A DNA stretch of 40,469 bases from DAXETY01 sp051155755. Lineage in GTDB: Bacteria > Desulfobacterota > Desulfobacteria > Desulfobacterales > SG8-13. The notes below the pieces were generated by a model. The model was not told the DNA's origin. It saw only the letters and a program-made list of their open reading frames with translations, and did not search any database. A program made the translations under genes and the position numbers. The stretch is from contig DAXETY010000095.1 of NCBI GenBank assembly GCA_051155755.1, positions 1 to 40,469 on the forward strand, written 5' to 3'. Position 1 is the first letter of the stretch; every line of letters starts with the position of its first letter. Below are positions 36,636 through 40,469 of the stretch, in pieces.

Positions 36636-38201
36636 TTACGGTTTCTTGCCTTTTTTTAGTTTCACCTTAATATAGTCATCCAAAATGTTCCCATCTTTAA
36701 TCGCCATCAGAAACGGTTTATCATAACTGTCGTCAGGTGCCTTGGTTGAAAGAATGGTTGGGTCATCGCTGAGATGTGCAAAAACATATCTAAATAAATT
36801 GATATGACTTTTTATGGTGCCGTTTTCCATCAAGTCCGATAACGCATCCGGGCCGCGAATTCCTGCCAGCACGCCGAACCTGTCCAGGGTATACAGCTGA
36901 TTTGAAATGGGCCGGCTCTGTGTGTCTTTTTTATTACGAAACCCCCAGCTGCCGTGATCCCCGAGCAATATGACAATCGAATCCGGATCCTTGTCAATGA
37001 TAAAATTCAGGAATTTCAGCAGTTGCTGGTTTGCAGATTCGATTTTTTGGTAATAGGTATCTCTGAATTCCCCAAGTTTTTGATTGATGATTTTTTCCGA
37101 TTTTGCCTTGATCCTTGAAGGCGAGTGATTGGGGTAATGTAAATAGATAAAGTTGAAGTATGAATTTTTGCTCTGGCTGGTGGATGAGATTTGATTTTGA
37201 ATCGATACGATCGGTTCGGAACCTTTGCGATTCGATGGTGCTGTTTCGATAATATCTTGTTTTGTTAAAAACACTCGTAAACCATGCAAAAAAGAGCGAG
37301 ATGGGAAATAAAAATCAACATCGGCCCCATTGGGGATCAACCCGCTTACGGTGTGCAGATATTGAATTTTATAATTGTTGGACCGAAAAATATCGATAAC
37401 AGGATTGTATATCTTGGCTTCCAGCATTCTTCTGCCGCCAAATGAATCGAAGCTGACCATGTGGATTAACCCGTAATGGTGTTCCATGCCGAAAAGAGAA
37501 GGTAGCGAAGAAAGTGTGTGGTTGTAATTGCTGAAATGATCATGATTGAATTTGAACCCCAGCCCCTGCATCTCTTTGTAGAATGAAGCGTTGTCGATAC
37601 CATAAACCGCCTTCAGTGCCGGTTTGTTCGGGTAACTTTCGGTAATTATGAGATAGACATTGGGTGTCTTTCGAAATTTAATTTGATCATATGTCGCCTT
37701 GTTTTTAGACGTCCAATATTCAATCGGCACCTCGGTTTCTGTGTAAAGGTTTATGAAGAGGGTCACAATCGAAAGCGAAGATAAAATACCCAACGTATAA
37801 AGTACCGGCTTCAGTCCCCGTTTGAGTGAAATGTAGGAGAAACAAACCAGAATCGCTGCGATGATCGCATACAACAATACGGTTTGAATTTCGATGGACG
37901 CCAGAGTATTTCTGAGCAAAAAAATACTGAAAATCAGTGCGAATACCGTTAGGGCAGCGTTAAAAAACAAATCCCGTCCACCTGAAGATTCGACCCCTGG
38001 AAATTTTTCTCCGGCAACCTTCTCCAGGATATAAATCAGCAAATATGACATTGGCAACAATATGGCCAGTGAAACAAGGGAAGTCCCAACCAACAGAACC
38101 AGGCTCTGCTCAATTGAGAAAATATGCCAATTATTGCTCAAAAAAAAGATCGCCGGATAGAATCCGGCCAACAAGGCAACGGCGACTTTGCGGGACATCA
38201 T
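36636..38201 (-). CDS. Membrane-anchored sulfatase-fold enzyme (phosphoethanolamine-transferase-like)
   Basis: The 521-residue protein has about four N-terminal transmembrane helices (7-25, 30-60, 82-100 and 107-160 region) followed by an alkaline-phosphatase-superfamily domain. YLIITESYPNKP gives the first metal-binding Glu, SNYNHTLSSLPSLFGM the nucleophile Thr region, YLHYPNHSP and LLGDHGSWGF the remaining metal ligands. Enzymes of this type add or remove phosphoethanolamine, phosphoglycerol or sulfate on surface glycans or lipids; which one is not readable. The gene is A+T-richer than the rest of the window. It follows the split methyltransferase gene by 36 bp, suggesting one operon. Confidence 0.87.
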   Translation of the reverse strand: MMSRKVAVALLAGFYPAIFFLSNNWHIFSIEQSLVLLVGTSLVSLAILLPMSYLLIYILEKVAGEKFPGVESSGGRDLFFNAALTVFALIFSIFLLRNTLASIEIQTVLLYAIIAAILVCFSYISLKRGLKPVLYTLGILSSLSIVTLFINLYTETEVPIEYWTSKNKATYDQIKFRKTPNVYLIITESYPNKPALKAVYGIDNASFYKEMQGLGFKFNHDHFSNYNHTLSSLPSLFGMEHHYGLIHMVSFDSFGGRRMLEAKIYNPVIDIFRSNNYKIQYLHTVSGLIPNGADVDFYFPSRSFLHGLRVFLTKQDIIETAPSNRKGSEPIVSIQNQISSTSQSKNSYFNFIYLHYPNHSPSRIKAKSEKIINQKLGEFRDTYYQKIESANQQLLKFLNFIIDKDPDSIVILLGDHGSWGFRNKKDTQSRPISNQLYTLDRFGVLAGIRGPDALSDLMENGTIKSHINLFRYVFAHLSDDPTILSTKAPDDSYDKPFLMAIKDGNILDDYIKVKLKKGKKP

Positions 38202-38237
38202 CCACCTATCTCAAAGCAAACTTGGTTTTGAACTTTT

Positions 38238-38954
38238 TCATGCCGGAAACGCCTTCATCAGGTACAATGTGCGGTTTGAATCGCGGACACGTTCTTCGCA
38301 CATTATCTCAAAGTAGGAAGAAAATTTTTCAACAAAATGATCTTGTGTGTAATCGTCAAAGATGTCCTCGCGGCTGAGCAAAAGCCGTTGAACCTGGGAG
38401 TCTTCTTTGGGAATGAACTCGATGATCAAATGATGGCAAAGGGAAGCCAGATATCTTGCCACATGATTCAGCGGGAGGTTGTTTGAAATCGCCATGTGGT
38501 GGATCAGGGCGAGCGCCATGATCAAATCCGCCTTGCCGCGCTGGTTGAGCGAAAGCCGTTCTTTGGATGCAAAGCCGATATCCGAGGACGGATTGCTAAA
38601 ATCCATGACCAGAGGAAGCATTTTGGTTTCTTGGTTCTTTTTGACCTGAAGGTAGTTGGACTCCACGGCGGCTGCATCTACATCGAAACAAACAATATGG
38701 TCTGCGTATGTTTGAATGGCACGGCTGATGTCTCCGGTATTGCCGCCGAAATCCCAAACCGTGTTTATCGGTGAAACTTTTTGGAAAAAGTCGGTGACGA
38801 TATCGATTTTGTTGCACATCGCCGAGTCGCTGTAGTTGGTATTGTCATAATACTCGATCCATTCGGTTCCATTTGGATTCCAGCGGAGTTTCGTGACGGT
38901 ATCCATTAAGGATTGGGCGATATCCAGCATTTGGCGGTGCGACAACTTGTTCAT
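38238..38954 (-). CDS. SAM-dependent methyltransferase part of a split protein
   Basis: The 238-residue frame begins at an ATG whose A is the last base of a nine-A run. It holds a class I methyltransferase domain with SAM-binding motif VWDFGGNTGDISRA, LVMDFSNP and IMALALIHH. In relatives I know, this domain is fused to the ~240-residue segment encoded just upstream in another frame. Removing one A would fuse them (…VVKK-MNKLSH…). It may also be translated on its own from this ATG. Either way the product likely modifies a surface glycan. Confidence 0.8.
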   Translation of the reverse strand: MNKLSHRQMLDIAQSLMDTVTKLRWNPNGTEWIEYYDNTNYSDSAMCNKIDIVTDFFQKVSPINTVWDFGGNTGDISRAIQTYADHIVCFDVDAAAVESNYLQVKKNQETKMLPLVMDFSNPSSDIGFASKERLSLNQRGKADLIMALALIHHMAISNNLPLNHVARYLASLCHHLIIEFIPKEDSQVQRLLLSREDIFDDYTQDHFVEKFSSYFEIMCEERVRDSNRTLYLMKAFPA

Positions 38955-39624
38955 TTTTTTTTACAACATGGCCTTTGTCCGCATATTTCTTCTGGAATTT
39001 GGCGTGGGTCCACAGATGAATAAAAAACCCGAAATTGAGCAGTTTCCGCATCGGCAGCAATTTGCAGGCAAGGGGCAATGGAATCCCGTCCACATGCAGT
39101 TTTAAAAGCCCATTCAACCCGGGGTCAATCTTGGCCATCAGAGCGAGCGGCGCCAAAAAATGCCGACAGAACTGTCCATATGCCGGCCAAATGTCGTATT
39201 TTTCAGCCTGGTCAAAGGAAAGATGATCGATGAAAATCGGTTTTCCGTCTAAAAATTGGATGTTATACGCACTTGAATCCTTCAAGAGAAAACCGCTTTT
39301 CAATGCCTGGATGTGCAGATCCAGCGTGAGCAGCGCGGCATCTTTCAATTGGCTGAAAGACCATTCATAGGGATAGGAGATAAAAGGCAGGATTTTCGGC
39401 TCGAGAATCAGAACGGCCCCATTATGAGGCTGGGAAAACGCCTTTGCCGAATGCTCTTTGAATTCAACAATTTTTTTTTCGGCTTGCAGGGTCTCGAGCA
39501 GGCCCGATCGTTTCAGGGCCTGGTAGGTATCGATATATCGATCCGTGACGGTTCGATAAAGGCGATCGCCTTCCCAGAAAAGATGCCCGGAAGGATCACG
39601 AAATGAAGATGGAACCTCTTGCAT
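38845..39624 (-). CDS. N-terminal part of the split methyltransferase-type protein
   Basis: The first ~215 residues match the N-terminal region of a widespread ~450-residue protein: FRDPSGHLFWEGDRLYR, LPFISYPYEWSFSQLKDAALLTL and QFCRHFLAPLALM. After GHVVKK the frame diverges at the T-run 38954-38962 (A9 in the RNA) and then ends at 38845 after ~36 unrelated residues. The ATG 39624 shares its A with the upstream stop (TGATG), so it is translationally coupled to the preceding small gene. A GTG at 39627 is an alternative start. Confidence 0.8.
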   Translation of the reverse strand: MQEVPSSFRDPSGHLFWEGDRLYRTVTDRYIDTYQALKRSGLLETLQAEKKIVEFKEHSAKAFSQPHNGAVLILEPKILPFISYPYEWSFSQLKDAALLTLDLHIQALKSGFLLKDSSAYNIQFLDGKPIFIDHLSFDQAEKYDIWPAYGQFCRHFLAPLALMAKIDPGLNGLLKLHVDGIPLPLACKLLPMRKLLNFGFFIHLWTHAKFQKKYADKGHVVKKNEQVVAPPNAGYRPILNGYRHETPLESKWNRMDRVL

Positions 39625-39848
39625 CACAGGGGCCCATCGGTATCGTCGGCCACCGTTTTAGCGGAGAGCAGTTTACGGGTGAAAAACGCTTTGATCCGCT
39701 GGAGATAATGTTTGACGAGAAAGATACCGCCGACCGCTGACGCCACCAGAACCTGGAGCACATAACTGCCGGTTCCGAAATCGACATAGGCCAAAGCCGG
39801 CCCCGCGCTCAGGGCAATGAAAAAAAGAGCGAATACGATTGATTTCAA
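39624..39848 (-). CDS. Small membrane protein, glycan-cluster type
   Basis: The 74-residue product begins with a signal-like hydrophobic segment (~2-20) ending near ALAYVDFGTGSY, a motif like the YIDPGTGS signature of small membrane proteins next to glycan genes, then a second hydrophobic segment (LQVLVASAVGGIFLV) and a basic tail. The start is TTG 39848, with AAGGA upstream. Its stop overlaps the next start (TGATG). It heads the minus-strand cluster. Confidence 0.7.
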   Translation of the reverse strand: MKSIVFALFFIALSAGPALAYVDFGTGSYVLQVLVASAVGGIFLVKHYLQRIKAFFTRKLLSAKTVADDTDGPL

Positions 39849-40469
39849 AATGTTCGAATCCTTTCGTTCATGTGTCAAGGCGTTGTCAATTTTCGGCCAA
39901 CGATGACAGAAAATGTCACCCTGGCGACCAGCCCCAGGGCCGATTGGATCGCTCACCGTTTCGCCAAACGGCGTAAGCCGTTCCATCTGCGGAATCATAT
40001 CTGTCTTTTTCCCATGTAAAACTGAATCTGACTCTATCGAAAATAGAATGACATAATAATTATTTACGGTTGTTCCGGGGGCTTTGCTGCGGCGAAAAGC
40101 CAATCGGCTTTTACCGGCGATTTGGCTGCATAAGCCACGGCATCACAAAACGATTTGAAATCGGTGCTTTGGTCACATCGAGTCGGCCATCTCAACCATC
40201 AATTGATGCAATCGCGATGCCAAAATGGGCACGACCAGCATCTAAAAGGAGTGCACTGGGGGTCACCTATCAATGAATTCTAATGATATCTTACATAATT
40301 ATTGAAATTGACCATCGATGCCAAAGATCATTAGATAGCGATTTTATAAAACATGAGCAAACCTGTAGACGTTTTTGAGGGGGTAAATTTTTCGAAACTT
40401 TCGAATTATTAATGGATCGTAGCAGAAAACGATAGAAACTTAGGGCTCGCGCAAAAATAAATTAGCACG
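39849..40469. other. A+T-rich window end without a supported gene
   Basis: The stretch is upstream of the glycan-type cluster. No frame shows family resemblance; a 19-codon frame from ~40353 has no ribosome site. A promoter for the cluster is expected here but no convincing pair is found. The high A+T content agrees with the cluster being acquired. Confidence 0.45.

Overview
The window looks like chromosome from a mesophilic, anaerobic, sulfate-reducing type deltaproteobacterium (Desulfobacterota, Desulfosarcina/Desulfatitalea-like). This rests on the moderately high G+C coding style, a heterodisulfide-reductase/DsrK-like Fe-S protein whose reading frame crosses an in-frame UGA best read as selenocysteine, large PAS-rich hybrid kinases, a near-consensus sigma-54 promoter and several c-di-GMP signalling elements. 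The species assignment is inference. I see no rRNA, tRNA, CRISPR array or intact insertion sequence.

Layout. 1-4528: the C-terminal end of a molybdopterin oxidoreductase, a lipoprotein, and an SLC13-type permease carrying four RCK_C domains. 4529-6439: a hairpin leader and a PAS hybrid histidine kinase. 6668-8946: a probable operon of a TIGR01777 epimerase, a winged-helix protein and exonuclease III. 9055-10651: an Fe-S-type flavodoxin-family reductase and a DUF2156 protein. 10638-14385: a signalling block with a single-domain receiver, a degenerate GGDEF-REC-HD-GYP protein, a PilZ protein and a second receiver behind a sigma-54 promoter. 14401-14991: tag. 15098-16978: a promoter, a GEMM-like (c-di-GMP-I type) riboswitch candidate and a terminator ahead of three small uncharacterised genes, two of them membrane proteins. 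17398-20121: a four-PAS hybrid kinase. 20163-23479: a CarH-like B12/MerR regulator, a clostripain-family peptidase and a fasciclin protein.

23916-29796 (minus strand): a short membrane protein interrupted by UGA, a coiled-coil miniprotein, a radical SAM enzyme, a DddP-like M24 protein, a TGS-domain GTPase, and the Sec-containing Hdr-like protein behind a strong promoter with a palindromic operator candidate. 29987-31824: a YkgJ-type protein, a decayed YoeB-type toxin, and an overlapping DUF4160/DUF2442 pair. 31937-36355: a bacterial SLC12-family transporter diverging from an MltF-like lytic transglycosylase. 36636-39848 (minus strand): an A+T-richer, surface-glycan-like cluster with a small membrane protein, a methyltransferase-type protein split at a nine-A run, and a membrane sulfatase-fold enzyme.

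The leads I consider strongest are the two UGA-interrupted frames followed by SECIS-like hairpins, the GEMM-like riboswitch upstream of unknown membrane genes, the A9 frameshift that could be phase variation or transcriptional slippage, and the DddP-like enzyme lacking the Asp reported as catalytic. Family names are from recognition of sequence patterns; no database search was run.
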